A stretch of DNA of 64,000 nt from Flavobacteriaceae bacterium EG-1 (GTDB lineage: Bacteria > Bacteroidota > Bacteroidia > Flavobacteriales > Flavobacteriaceae), in contig NZ_WJPK01000002.1 of assembly GCF_009649685.1 (NCBI RefSeq), forward strand, positions 970,202 to 1,034,201, written 5' to 3'. How positions within the stretch are numbered: position 1 is the stretch's first letter; each line of letters opens with the position of its first letter. The position numbers were made by a program, and so were the translations under genes. The notes under the pieces were generated by a model. That model was not told where the DNA came from. It did not search any database and saw only the letters and a program-made list of their open reading frames with translations. Of this stretch, positions 9,018 through 17,539 are shown piece after piece.

Positions 9018-10126
9018 TTACAAATTTAGACCCATATAAAATTAAAAGTGTTTCCGATATCGATTCACCTGCTTTATTGGTTTTTCCAAAAGTAGTAGAA
9101 GAGAATATTGACATTGCTCTTAAAATGATTTCTAACTCTAGTAAGACATTTCTTAGGCCGCATATTAAAACGGTTAAGTGTGTTGAAATTGCGCAAATGG
9201 CAATTGCTAAAGGAATAGATAGATTTAAATGTAGTACTATATCGGAAGCTGAACTTTTAGGAATTGCAAAAGCAAAAGATGTGCTTTTAAGCTATCAATT
9301 GTCAAATACTAAAGCAAAACGTTTTTCTAGATTAAGACAAAAATTCCCTGAAACTCAATTTTCTGCGCTTGTCGATAATTTTGAATCGGCACATATGCTT
9401 TCAGAATTATTTAAAAAAGATCCATTAAATGTTTTTATTGACCTTAATGTTGGTATGGATCGAACAGGAGTTAAGACTGAACAGGCTTTTGAGCTTATAA
9501 CTCAAACTGATAATTTAAATGGAATTAGTATTAAGGGTCTTCATGCTTACGATGGACATGTACATGCTTCTGATTTTAAAATTAGAAAAGATCAAACAAA
9601 TAACATATTAAAAGATGTAGCTAATTTAAAATATAAGGTTGAAAAATATTTAAATAGAAAAATGATAGTAGTAATTGGAGGTTCTCCTTCTTTTCCTTTT
9701 TATGCGAAACAAGAGGAAGTAGAATGTAGTCCAGGAACTTTCTTTCTCTGGGATGAGGGTTATGGATCTTCGTTCTCTGAAATGTCATTTACACCAGCAG
9801 CATTAATACTTACGCGTGTAATTTCCATTATAGATAAAACAACTTTGTGTTTCGATTTGGGTACAAAAGCTACCGCATCGGATCCACCTTTACCACGAGT
9901 TAAAATATTAGGTTTAGAAAATGGTGTGGTTATTAATCAATTTGAAGAACATTTGATAGTGAACGTGCCTGATACATCACTGTTTCACATAGGAGAACCT
10001 TTCTTAGCTATTCCGGTTCATGTATGTCCTACCGTTAATCTATATGAAGAACTTGTTGTAATAAAAAATCAAGTTGTTTTTGATTATTGGCCTGTAAAAG
10101 CAAGAAATAGAAAAATAACTGTTTAA
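9014..10126 (+). CDS. D-threonine aldolase / D-serine dehydratase-like PLP enzyme
   Basis: A 370-residue fold-type III PLP enzyme with an alanine-racemase-like N-terminal barrel and a D-serine dehydratase-like C-terminal domain. The sequence DSPALLVF precedes the barrel, and RPHIKTVKC near residue 50 contains the PLP lysine of this family. IDLNVGMDRTG and GLHAYDGHVH are characteristic of D-threonine aldolases. The C-terminal HVCPTVNLYEE carries the metal-binding His and Cys. Characterised members cleave D-beta-hydroxy-amino acids to glycine and an aldehyde. Its start overlaps the RidA stop (ATGA) and it lies 2 bases before the aminotransferase, so all three are translated together. Confidence 0.82.
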   Translation: MITNLDPYKIKSVSDIDSPALLVFPKVVEENIDIALKMISNSSKTFLRPHIKTVKCVEIAQMAIAKGIDRFKCSTISEAELLGIAKAKDVLLSYQLSNTKAKRFSRLRQKFPETQFSALVDNFESAHMLSELFKKDPLNVFIDLNVGMDRTGVKTEQAFELITQTDNLNGISIKGLHAYDGHVHASDFKIRKDQTNNILKDVANLKYKVEKYLNRKMIVVIGGSPSFPFYAKQEEVECSPGTFFLWDEGYGSSFSEMSFTPAALILTRVISIIDKTTLCFDLGTKATASDPPLPRVKILGLENGVVINQFEEHLIVNVPDTSLFHIGEPFLAIPVHVCPTVNLYEELVVIKNQVVFDYWPVKARNRKITV

Positions 10127-10128
10127 CA

Positions 10129-11445
10129 ATGAAGCAAATAAAGTTACAATTAAATCATAGTAAATCTGCTGAATTATTGGAGCGATCTAAGAAGGTGTTG
10201 GCTGGTGGTGTTTCTTCGGAATTTCGTAAATTTAATCATCCGCACGCATTATTCTATGATCATTCAGAAGGGGTATATACTTACGATGTAGATGGAAATA
10301 AATATCTTGACTTTACCTTAAGTCAAGGGCCCATGATTGTTGGACATTCGCATCCGCATGTACTGAAACGAGTGCATGAGTATTCCGAAAAAGGGCAATT
10401 ATTTGCAGGGCAACATATATTAGAAATAGAGCTTGCCGAGAAATTAAACAAACATATTCCTTCGGCTGAACTAATGCGTTTTTGTTTGGATGGTTCAACA
10501 GCTATACAAACTGCACTACGTGTGGCTAGAGCCAAAACAGGGAAAAATAAGTTTATTCGCTTTGAAGGTCATTACCACGGTTGGTTAGATAATGTTTCAT
10601 GGGGTTTGACATTAGACCTAGAAAGAATGGGAACTAAAGAAAATCCAAATTCGCTACCCTGGACCGATGGAATTGCAAATGAAATTGATAACGAATTTAT
10701 TATACTTCCATGGAACGATTTAGAGCTCGTTAAAAAAACCATGTTAGAATATCATAATGTAATAGCAGCTATTATCACTGAACCAATAATGTGTAATAGT
10801 GGTTGTATTTTACCTGAAGAAGGATTTTTACAAGGACTAAGAGATCTTTGTACAACTTATAATTCTGCTTTAATTTTTGATGAAGTAATTACTGGCTTTC
10901 GTACAGGGTTAGGTGGTGCACAAAAGTATTACGATGTTACTCCTGATCTGTCAATTTTCGCGAAAGCTTTGGCTAGTGGATACCCTATTTCAGCTATCGT
11001 AGGAAAAAAGGAATGGATGCATTTAATAGCAGAAGGAAAAGTTATTCATGCAGGAACCATGAATTCGGCTTGCGCACTAATTGCAGCAGCTTTGGGTACT
11101 ATTGAAGTATTAGAAGAAGAAGGTACTCACGAACGAATTTTTGCTCTTGGACATCGCTTAATGGATGGATTAAGAAGGGTTGCAGAAGAGACCGGACAAA
11201 ATTTATTGGTCCAAGGATTAGGACCTATGCTTCACACTGGTTTTGCGAATGTGAAAAGCGTAAAAGATTTTAGAGAAACAACGGCTTACGAACAACCAAA
11301 ATCGAAAATGTTCATTTATGGTATGCAACAAAGAGGAATACGAATTATCGGGAGAGGTCTTTGGTATATAAGTGCTGTACATGAAGAAAAACATATTGAT
11401 CATGCTATAAAAATTGCAAAGGAAACGTTATTAGAATTGAATTAG
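10129..11445 (+). CDS. class III aminotransferase, glutamate-1-semialdehyde aminomutase-like
   Basis: A 438-residue fold-type I PLP enzyme. It shows SRK-type N-terminal segments (LAGGVSSEFRKF), the substrate region FEGHYHGW near residue 145, the PLP aspartate in IFDEVITGFR near residue 249, and the Schiff-base lysine in SIFAKALASGYPI near residue 279. It resembles HemL, but the operon context (RidA, aldolase, hydroxyacyl-CoA dehydrogenase) argues for a catabolic aminotransferase or aminomutase rather than haem synthesis. It starts 2 bases after the aldolase-like gene and ends 7 bases before the dehydrogenase. The amino substrate is unknown. Confidence 0.85.
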   Translation: MKQIKLQLNHSKSAELLERSKKVLAGGVSSEFRKFNHPHALFYDHSEGVYTYDVDGNKYLDFTLSQGPMIVGHSHPHVLKRVHEYSEKGQLFAGQHILEIELAEKLNKHIPSAELMRFCLDGSTAIQTALRVARAKTGKNKFIRFEGHYHGWLDNVSWGLTLDLERMGTKENPNSLPWTDGIANEIDNEFIILPWNDLELVKKTMLEYHNVIAAIITEPIMCNSGCILPEEGFLQGLRDLCTTYNSALIFDEVITGFRTGLGGAQKYYDVTPDLSIFAKALASGYPISAIVGKKEWMHLIAEGKVIHAGTMNSACALIAAALGTIEVLEEEGTHERIFALGHRLMDGLRRVAEETGQNLLVQGLGPMLHTGFANVKSVKDFRETTAYEQPKSKMFIYGMQQRGIRIIGRGLWYISAVHEEKHIDHAIKIAKETLLELN

Positions 11446-11452
11446 AAAACTT

Positions 11453-12439
11453 ATGAAACTAAAAAATAACCATACCATTGGAATAGTTGGTCTTGGCTTA
11501 ATGGGAAGCAGTATTGCAGCAGCATTATTAATTAATGGCCAAAAGGTTATAGCCGTTGCTCCAATCGTTTCTAAGATCGACAAATCTGCTCCAGATCGAA
11601 TTAGACATTCTTTGGAAGAGTGCTATAGTGAAGGTATTACAACGAAAAGGCCCGATGAACTTTTGGAAAATATCACTTACACATCTGACTACATTGGTTT
11701 AAAGAATTGTTGGTTAGTAATGGAATGTGTTTTTGAAAATCTCGCTATAAAGCAAGAAGTATTTAAAAAAATTGAAGCATGTGTTTCAGATGAAGTAATC
11801 ATCACTTCTAATACTTCTGCAATGCCAATAAGCATGTTGCAGAATCATTTTAGAGTTCCGGAAAGATTTTTTGGAATGCATTGGGCAGAACCATCGTACA
11901 CTTCTCCTTTTTTGGAAATAGTATGTGGAGAAAAAAGTCCAATAACGATTGGAGAACAATTACATGCAATCGCAAAAGAATGGGGCAAGGAACCTACTTT
12001 GGTGCGAAAGGATATACGAGGTTTTATTACAAATAGAATTATGTATGCCATGTATCGCGAAGCTTTTCATCTTGTAGAAAATGGTTATGCCACGGTAGCT
12101 GATGTTGATCGTGCATGTAAAAATGATGGTGGCCATTGGATGGCTTTCTGTGGGCTTTTTAGATATATGGATTTAACTGGACTTAAGGCATACCATGCTG
12201 TAATGAAAGATTTGTTTCCAGAATTAAGTAATCAAAAAACTGTGCCTAAACTTATTGATGATATTGCAAAGGCAGATGGAAATGGAATTTTTAATGGAAA
12301 AGGTTTTTATGAGTATACACCAGAAGAGGCAAAAAAATGGGAAGAAACGTTTGAAAAATTTTCATTTGATATTCATCGATTAACTTCTAATTATAATAAG
12401 ACCGTAGCGAATATATCTTCAAAAAAATTTACAGAATGA
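11453..12439 (+). CDS. 3-hydroxyacyl-CoA dehydrogenase-family oxidoreductase
   Basis: A 328-residue NAD-dependent dehydrogenase of the 3-hydroxyacyl-CoA dehydrogenase superfamily. It has an N-terminal Rossmann fold (IGIVGLGLMGSSIAAALL) and ITSNTSAMPI near residue 120. The C-terminal helical domain begins near the FITNRIMYAMYREA stretch. The length without an enoyl hydratase domain matches 3-hydroxybutyryl-CoA dehydrogenase, L-carnitine dehydrogenase and L-gulonate 3-dehydrogenase. In this operon a hydroxy acid without CoA is as likely as an acyl-CoA. Its stop overlaps the start of the dipeptidase gene (ATGA), showing translational coupling. Confidence 0.83.
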   Translation: MKLKNNHTIGIVGLGLMGSSIAAALLINGQKVIAVAPIVSKIDKSAPDRIRHSLEECYSEGITTKRPDELLENITYTSDYIGLKNCWLVMECVFENLAIKQEVFKKIEACVSDEVIITSNTSAMPISMLQNHFRVPERFFGMHWAEPSYTSPFLEIVCGEKSPITIGEQLHAIAKEWGKEPTLVRKDIRGFITNRIMYAMYREAFHLVENGYATVADVDRACKNDGGHWMAFCGLFRYMDLTGLKAYHAVMKDLFPELSNQKTVPKLIDDIAKADGNGIFNGKGFYEYTPEEAKKWEETFEKFSFDIHRLTSNYNKTVANISSKKFTE

Positions 12440-13554
12440 AAAAAACATCTAAAGTCCCATTTATTATTGACGCCCATTTAGATTTGGCTACTAATGCCAT
12501 GACCATGAATCGTGATTTAACCAAAACGGTACAAGAAATAAGAGAAAAAGAAATTGAATTAGGATGGAAAGATTATCAAGACCGAGGTAATGGAACGGTA
12601 TCTCTTCCTGAATTGCGGGAAGGAAACCTTGGATTAGTTTTGGCAACTATGATTTCTCGTTATTCTGAAAATGGTAGTCCATTACACACCATGGCTTTAC
12701 CTGGTTGGCATTCACCGCAACAAGCATTTGCCCACGCGCAATGTCAATTAGCGTGGTATCGTGAAATGGAGGCTTCGGGGGAAATGGTGCAAATAACGAC
12801 TAAAGAAGAATTAGCAACGCATTATAAAAAGTGGACAGAAAATTCCGAATCTTTACAAAAAAAGCCCGTAGGTTATATTTTAGCACTCGAAGGAGCAGAT
12901 TCAATAGTTAATTTAGATTATTTATACACTTTTCATGAGCAAGGTCTACGGTCGATAGGTATTTCACATTTCGGTCCTGGTAGATATGCAGCTGGCACAC
13001 ATGCTGATGGTAGTGGTTTGACCAAATTGGGTAAAGAACTATTAAATGAAATGAATAAGCTACCTATGCAGCTAGATTTAACGCATCTTACTGATAAAGG
13101 TTTTTTTGAAGCATTAGAAGTTTTTAAAGGTACAGTAATAGCCAGTCATCAAAATTGTAGAAGTATAGTACCAGGAGAGCGTCAGTTTTCCGATGATCAA
13201 ATAAAGTGTATTATAGAAAGAGATGGTATGCTGGGTGGAGCTTTGGATACTTGGATGCTTTATCCTGATTTTAAAATGGGTAAGGATGATCCTAAAAAAT
13301 GTAATATTCACATGGAACTTTTGGTTGATCATTTCGATCATATTTGTCAGATGGCAGGTAATAGTAAGCATATAGGTTTTGGCAGTGATTTGGATGGTCT
13401 TTTCGGGTTAGAACAAACTCCGTATGATATCAATACAATTGCAGATTTGCAGAAGTTTGATGTTATACTTGAGAATCGTGGATATACTCAAAAAGACAGA
13501 GATAATATCTTCTATGGAAATTGGTTAAGAACATTAAATCGCATTTTATCATGA
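12436..13554 (+). CDS. M19 membrane dipeptidase-like metallohydrolase
   Basis: A 372-residue protein of the renal dipeptidase (M19) family in the amidohydrolase superfamily. The metal motif is D-A-H-L-D at residues 12-16 (H14, D16). ALEGAD near residue 150, DLTHLTDKGF near residue 215, ASHQNCRS near residue 235 and GFGSDLDGLFG near residue 316 follow in order, so the binuclear zinc site looks complete. There is no signal peptide, so it is probably cytoplasmic. Family members hydrolyse dipeptides, including those with a C-terminal D-residue. It lies between the dehydrogenase and a ceramidase-like amidase with ATGA overlaps on both sides, suggesting that the pathway processes an amide or dipeptide conjugate. 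Confidence 0.85.
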   Translation: MKKTSKVPFIIDAHLDLATNAMTMNRDLTKTVQEIREKEIELGWKDYQDRGNGTVSLPELREGNLGLVLATMISRYSENGSPLHTMALPGWHSPQQAFAHAQCQLAWYREMEASGEMVQITTKEELATHYKKWTENSESLQKKPVGYILALEGADSIVNLDYLYTFHEQGLRSIGISHFGPGRYAAGTHADGSGLTKLGKELLNEMNKLPMQLDLTHLTDKGFFEALEVFKGTVIASHQNCRSIVPGERQFSDDQIKCIIERDGMLGGALDTWMLYPDFKMGKDDPKKCNIHMELLVDHFDHICQMAGNSKHIGFGSDLDGLFGLEQTPYDINTIADLQKFDVILENRGYTQKDRDNIFYGNWLRTLNRILS

Positions 13555-15011
13555 AAATGAACATATCTAAAAAGCTCAATTGTTTAAAGACATCTATTTT
13601 ATTAAGTATACTATTTTTAGTTACTTTCCAATCTTGCCAAAGAAATAATACAATGATGAATCAAGCCAAAACAGGACTTCAAATAGGCTATGCAGAAGTT
13701 AATTATACACCTAGAATTGGTCTTGATTTAGTTGGGAATTATAGAGGAGACGATTATGCTTCACGTGGTATTCATGATTCGTTATATGGTAAGGCAATGG
13801 TTGCCCAAGGGAGTAATGGAAAAAAAACAGCTATACTTTCTGTTGATATTTGTAATATACCTGTAGAATCTATTGATATGATGAGGGAGTATGTACAATC
13901 TGCTACAGCCATAAAAGCTGAGGATATTTTGATACATGCTACTCATACGCATAGTGGACCAAAATCGAATTTGGAAGCTCCGGAAGCCAAGAATTATTTG
14001 CAAAAGGCAGCTGATGCTATTATTGAAGCTAGTAAAAATCTCCAACCAGCCGAACTAATGGTTGGGCGTACAATAGAAGATAGAGTTTCGCATAACAGAA
14101 GGTTAAAAGCAAACGACGGTACTACTCATATGGTTTGGGAAAAATTTGAACCAGGGTTTATTGAGAAACCATTAGGTGGTAAAGACCCTGAATTGATTAC
14201 TGTAAGTGTTGCGCAAAACGGAGAAATTTCAAGTACTATGGTGAATTTTGGTTGTCATCCAACTACGCTTACAGGTAATAATTGGTTGTATACTGCCGAT
14301 TATCCTGGTTATCTAACCGAATCGGTACAAAAAGCTAAGGGCAAAGATTTTGGTGTGCTTTTTTTAAATGCACCTTCTGGTAATGTTACTCAAGTAGACC
14401 ATAAAGTTGGATTTTTAGACACCTATCAAGAATGTCAACGAATTGGTTATCTTTTAGGTGTAGCAACTTTAGAAGCAATAAATAAATCGGAACCTGCAAC
14501 GGGCTCGGGTATTGTAAAAATTTCAAGGGAAGAAGTTTCAATTAAAAAAATGACAATAACCGAAGAACAGCATCAATGGGCGAAAAAAGTTATGAAAAGG
14601 GTTGAAAAAGAAGGTATGCCTGCACTACAACCCGATGGGATACCTGAAGAACTATATGCTCAATGGTGGATAGATATGTATAAAGAACAAAATGATTATG
14701 ATCTATTAGAAGTTATGGTTATTCAAATTGGTGAAGTGGCTATTGTAGGTTTACCTGGTGAAATTTTTAATGAATTTGGAGTATATATTAAAAATAATTC
14801 ACCCTTTAAAAATACATTGGTAGTAGGCCTTGCTAATGGTGACTACGATTACTTTCCTACAGAAGTTTCTTTTACTCAAGGTCCGAAAGGGTTTAAACCA
14901 ATGATTACCGGTTACGAAACAACACCAGGAACTACTAAGTACGACATAGGGGCTGGTGAAAAATTAGCTGAATCGGCTGTAAAACAATTAAAGTCCTTGT
15001 ATGCCAATTAG
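13551..15011 (+). CDS. exported neutral/alkaline ceramidase-like lipoprotein
   Basis: A 486-residue protein from the ATG at 13551. That ATG overlaps the dipeptidase stop (ATGA) and directly precedes the signal peptide, so it is preferred over an upstream in-frame start. The signal ends in VTFQSC, a lipobox. The ceramidase N-domain shows GYAEVNYTPRIG, the zinc motif HATHTHSGP near residue 134 and NFGCHPTTL near residue 235, so the catalytic zinc ligands seem present. The C-terminal Ig-like domain of eukaryotic neutral ceramidase is not evident. As the only exported member of the operon it could release the substrate outside the inner membrane. It is a distant paralogue of the 1673 gene. Confidence 0.8.
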   Translation: MKMNISKKLNCLKTSILLSILFLVTFQSCQRNNTMMNQAKTGLQIGYAEVNYTPRIGLDLVGNYRGDDYASRGIHDSLYGKAMVAQGSNGKKTAILSVDICNIPVESIDMMREYVQSATAIKAEDILIHATHTHSGPKSNLEAPEAKNYLQKAADAIIEASKNLQPAELMVGRTIEDRVSHNRRLKANDGTTHMVWEKFEPGFIEKPLGGKDPELITVSVAQNGEISSTMVNFGCHPTTLTGNNWLYTADYPGYLTESVQKAKGKDFGVLFLNAPSGNVTQVDHKVGFLDTYQECQRIGYLLGVATLEAINKSEPATGSGIVKISREEVSIKKMTITEEQHQWAKKVMKRVEKEGMPALQPDGIPEELYAQWWIDMYKEQNDYDLLEVMVIQIGEVAIVGLPGEIFNEFGVYIKNNSPFKNTLVVGLANGDYDYFPTEVSFTQGPKGFKPMITGYETTPGTTKYDIGAGEKLAESAVKQLKSLYAN

Positions 15012-15034
15012 CGAGTTATAAAATTTTAAAGGCA

Positions 15035-16249
15035 TTAATTGTTATTTATCAATGATATGGGCTGTGTCCATGCCATTTCAAATAATAAATCTTCTATATG
15101 ATTTTCTTGAAGTTTTGATGAGGTAATCTTACATCTAACAAATAGAATATCATCAGTTATTTCGAAATTTGCTTTAGATCCGGTTACAGTTTTAAATTCA
15201 ATTGGTTTTGAATTCTCTTTTTTACTTCCTATGAAAGTTATTTTATATGAAACTCCAGGTTCTTCATTAATCGCAATTGAAAATATGCCTTCCTTAACTT
15301 CTATCGTTTCTAGGTCTACACCAGTTGAGGAATAAAAATTACCATTTTCTAATGCATGTATTAAGGCATGGGCAGATAATGTATCTGCTTGTACCATTAC
15401 CCAACCTCTACCAGCGTTGCTCCATTTCGCACCTTTTTTATGATAACTGTGTGAATCGTCAGTTGCGAGTCCGTACATTATGGGTTTGTTGTTTTCCAAA
15501 TACGATATGTTGATTAAATCCCACATCTTCTCTGTTGACACGTTTATCGAATCACCCATATTATGAACCATAGGATGTCCATTGTAAATTTCAAAAAAAC
15601 GCTCGCCATTTAATTGAAGCATATCATTTAAACTAATACTATAATAAAAATTAGGATGATTGATATGTGGCATTATAGGTTCGCCAGTTATCTTTCTTTG
15701 ATTTAGAACTTGATTAAGATTGTTTTGTATTACGTTGACCACACTCGAGCCCCCCATCGGATTTATTTTCTCTTGAATATTGGTAGCATTCATGTGAATG
15801 TGTTTATCTTCAAATTTATCCGTAATCTCTTCTGACCTAATGACTAGAAATTCACTTTTTTCTTCAGTAAGGTTTCGATATTCATCATAGGTCTTTAATT
15901 TTACTTTTGTCTTTCCTGAGTCTATTTGATAATCAACCCATTCTTCACCGTATTTATGTAAATAGTTTTTAAATGCTGTTTGATATATTGAGTCGTCTTT
16001 AATTGTAATCCATTTTTCTTCGTCGGCAATAGTATTGTGGTCAGAAAGTGCCATAAAATTATAGTCCCTTTCTTTGTACCAATCCAAAATTACTTCCGGA
16101 AATTCGTCTCCATCACTCCAATACGAATGTGTATGAAGGTTTCCTTTATACCATTTTTTATTATGATTTTGTGTTGTAGATTCTTTTTTTTCATGACATC
16201 CAATTACTGATAATAATAGGAATAGCAGGACAATTTTATATGTTCTCAT
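15035..16249 (-). CDS. PHP-superfamily phosphoesterase lipoprotein
   Basis: A 404-residue protein. I place the start at the ATG at 16249, which yields a lipoprotein signal (MRTYKIVLLFLLLSVIGC) and a 13-base gap from the upstream gene; a longer TTG-started frame would overlap that gene. The PHP metal motifs are visible: NLHTHSYWSDGD, ALSDHN, conserved histidines in MPHINHPN, and ATDDSHSYH. PHP proteins are trinuclear-metal phosphoesterases. The C-terminal 100 residues form a beta-rich domain. It is convergent with the ceramidase-like gene and likely periplasmic. Its substrate is unknown. Confidence 0.75.
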   Translation of the reverse strand: MRTYKIVLLFLLLSVIGCHEKKESTTQNHNKKWYKGNLHTHSYWSDGDEFPEVILDWYKERDYNFMALSDHNTIADEEKWITIKDDSIYQTAFKNYLHKYGEEWVDYQIDSGKTKVKLKTYDEYRNLTEEKSEFLVIRSEEITDKFEDKHIHMNATNIQEKINPMGGSSVVNVIQNNLNQVLNQRKITGEPIMPHINHPNFYYSISLNDMLQLNGERFFEIYNGHPMVHNMGDSINVSTEKMWDLINISYLENNKPIMYGLATDDSHSYHKKGAKWSNAGRGWVMVQADTLSAHALIHALENGNFYSSTGVDLETIEVKEGIFSIAINEEPGVSYKITFIGSKKENSKPIEFKTVTGSKANFEITDDILFVRCKITSSKLQENHIEDLLFEMAWTQPISLINNN

Positions 16250-16262
16250 AAAGCGGTTTTTA

Positions 16263-16748
16263 TTAATTCTGGTTTTTACTCCTAACAAAATAAGCAACAA
16301 CAGCAGAAGTTACTACCCCCATCGCTAATGCTCCAAAAGCACTTTGTAACATATAACTATTGAGATTGAAATAACCTTGTGCATTTTCTACAGTCATTTT
16401 TCCATTTTCAACAACAAAATCAATTACATTTTTAAAATAATCTGGAGTTATATAGGTGTTGATGATATATTGATTAATTGGACTAAGCAAAGCAATGATA
16501 GCACTTAATATAATGCCAGAAATAAATCCTTGTTTCCAGCTCATTATAGTGTTAAAAAAGTTTTGCTTTTTATCCTTTAATGCAAAAACGTAAATAATAA
16601 TAGCAATAATTCCGAATAAATTTGTGTAGATAGCATGTTGGGCAATGTACTTATCATGTAGTCCAAAAGTTTTCTCGAGAAACATCCATATCAATAAAAT
16701 AAATGAGAATCTAACAGCCCATTTAATTTCTATTTTAAAGTTTTTCAT
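16263..16748 (-). CDS. DUF4199 family membrane protein
   Basis: A 161-residue protein with four hydrophobic segments (near residues 11-28, 37-57, 72-92 and 132-155) and the pattern of the Bacteroidota DUF4199 family. The family has no established function. It is 2 bases downstream of the enoyl-CoA hydratase gene and 13 bases upstream of the PHP lipoprotein gene, so it probably belongs to the same minus-strand transcript. Nothing in the sequence suggests transfer or damage. Confidence 0.7.
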   Translation of the reverse strand: MKNFKIEIKWAVRFSFILLIWMFLEKTFGLHDKYIAQHAIYTNLFGIIAIIIYVFALKDKKQNFFNTIMSWKQGFISGIILSAIIALLSPINQYIINTYITPDYFKNVIDFVVENGKMTVENAQGYFNLNSYMLQSAFGALAMGVVTSAVVAYFVRSKNQN

Positions 16749-16750
16749 AA

Positions 16751-17518
16751 TTATTTTTTAAATTCAGACAAAGCGGTCTTAGTAAATTCTGAAAGTGCTA
16801 ATTTACCTGTAATAGCAGCTCTTTCAATAAGTAAGGTGCCCCAATGATCAGTGTTTTTCCATAATATTTTTCGCCATTCTATTAAAGCTTTAGGATTGTA
16901 ATTGGCTAATTTTTGAGCGAAAAAGTATAATTCGTTATCCATTTCTTTTGTCGTATCAAAAACCTTTGAGTAAAGCCCTTTTTCTTGTGCCCAATAAGCA
17001 TTTTTCCATTCAGTTGGCGCTAACGAAAGTTCTGAAATTGGCGCAATTCCTATTTTGCGTTCAACAGCAGGTTCAATTACTAGGGGTGCTATTCCTATGG
17101 TTAATTCTGATAAACGAATTGGAGCATCTACAGTGGCGAATACATAATCGCATGCGGCAACTAAACCAACCCCACCGCCAACAGTTTTACCTTGTATTCT
17201 ACCTACAATTATTTTATTACAATTTCGCATTGCATTAATAACTTTAGCAAAACCTGAAAAGAATATTTTTCCTTCTTCTAATGTTGAGACAGCTAATAAT
17301 TCGTCGAAGGAGGCACCAGCACAAAATGCGCGTTCACTTTCAGATTTTAAAATAATTATTGAAATAGATGAATTGGAAGCAAGTTTATTAAATGCATCAG
17401 TTAAACGATCTAGCATTTCGGCAACAAAGGAATTGCTTGCTGGGTGGCCAAACTCTATTGTGGCTATCTTGTTTTCTATTTTCGTGTAAATGCTTCCATT
17501 CGGTCGGTTCGTTATCAT
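16751..17518 (-). CDS. enoyl-CoA hydratase/isomerase-family protein
   Basis: A 255-residue crotonase-fold enzyme. The two oxyanion-hole segments are seen in FCAGASFDELL near residue 60 and in GKTVGGGVGLVAACD near residue 110. SELTIGIAP follows near residue 135. Members hydrate enoyl-CoAs or catalyse related CoA-thioester reactions, and the sequence resembles the methylglutaconyl-CoA hydratase or PaaG end of the family. It lies 21 bases after the MATE gene on the same strand. The exact acyl-CoA is not derivable. I see no link to the polysaccharide loci. Confidence 0.8.
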   Translation of the reverse strand: MITNRPNGSIYTKIENKIATIEFGHPASNSFVAEMLDRLTDAFNKLASNSSISIIILKSESERAFCAGASFDELLAVSTLEEGKIFFSGFAKVINAMRNCNKIIVGRIQGKTVGGGVGLVAACDYVFATVDAPIRLSELTIGIAPLVIEPAVERKIGIAPISELSLAPTEWKNAYWAQEKGLYSKVFDTTKEMDNELYFFAQKLANYNPKALIEWRKILWKNTDHWGTLLIERAAITGKLALSEFTKTALSEFKK

Positions 17519-17539
17519 TTAACTGTGTTTTTCTCAAAA

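Noticed and set aside
10129-11445. A haem-biosynthesis hemL gene
   Set aside because: The sequence resembles HemL, but its tight coupling to catabolic genes makes a biosynthetic role unlikely, so no gene symbol is given.
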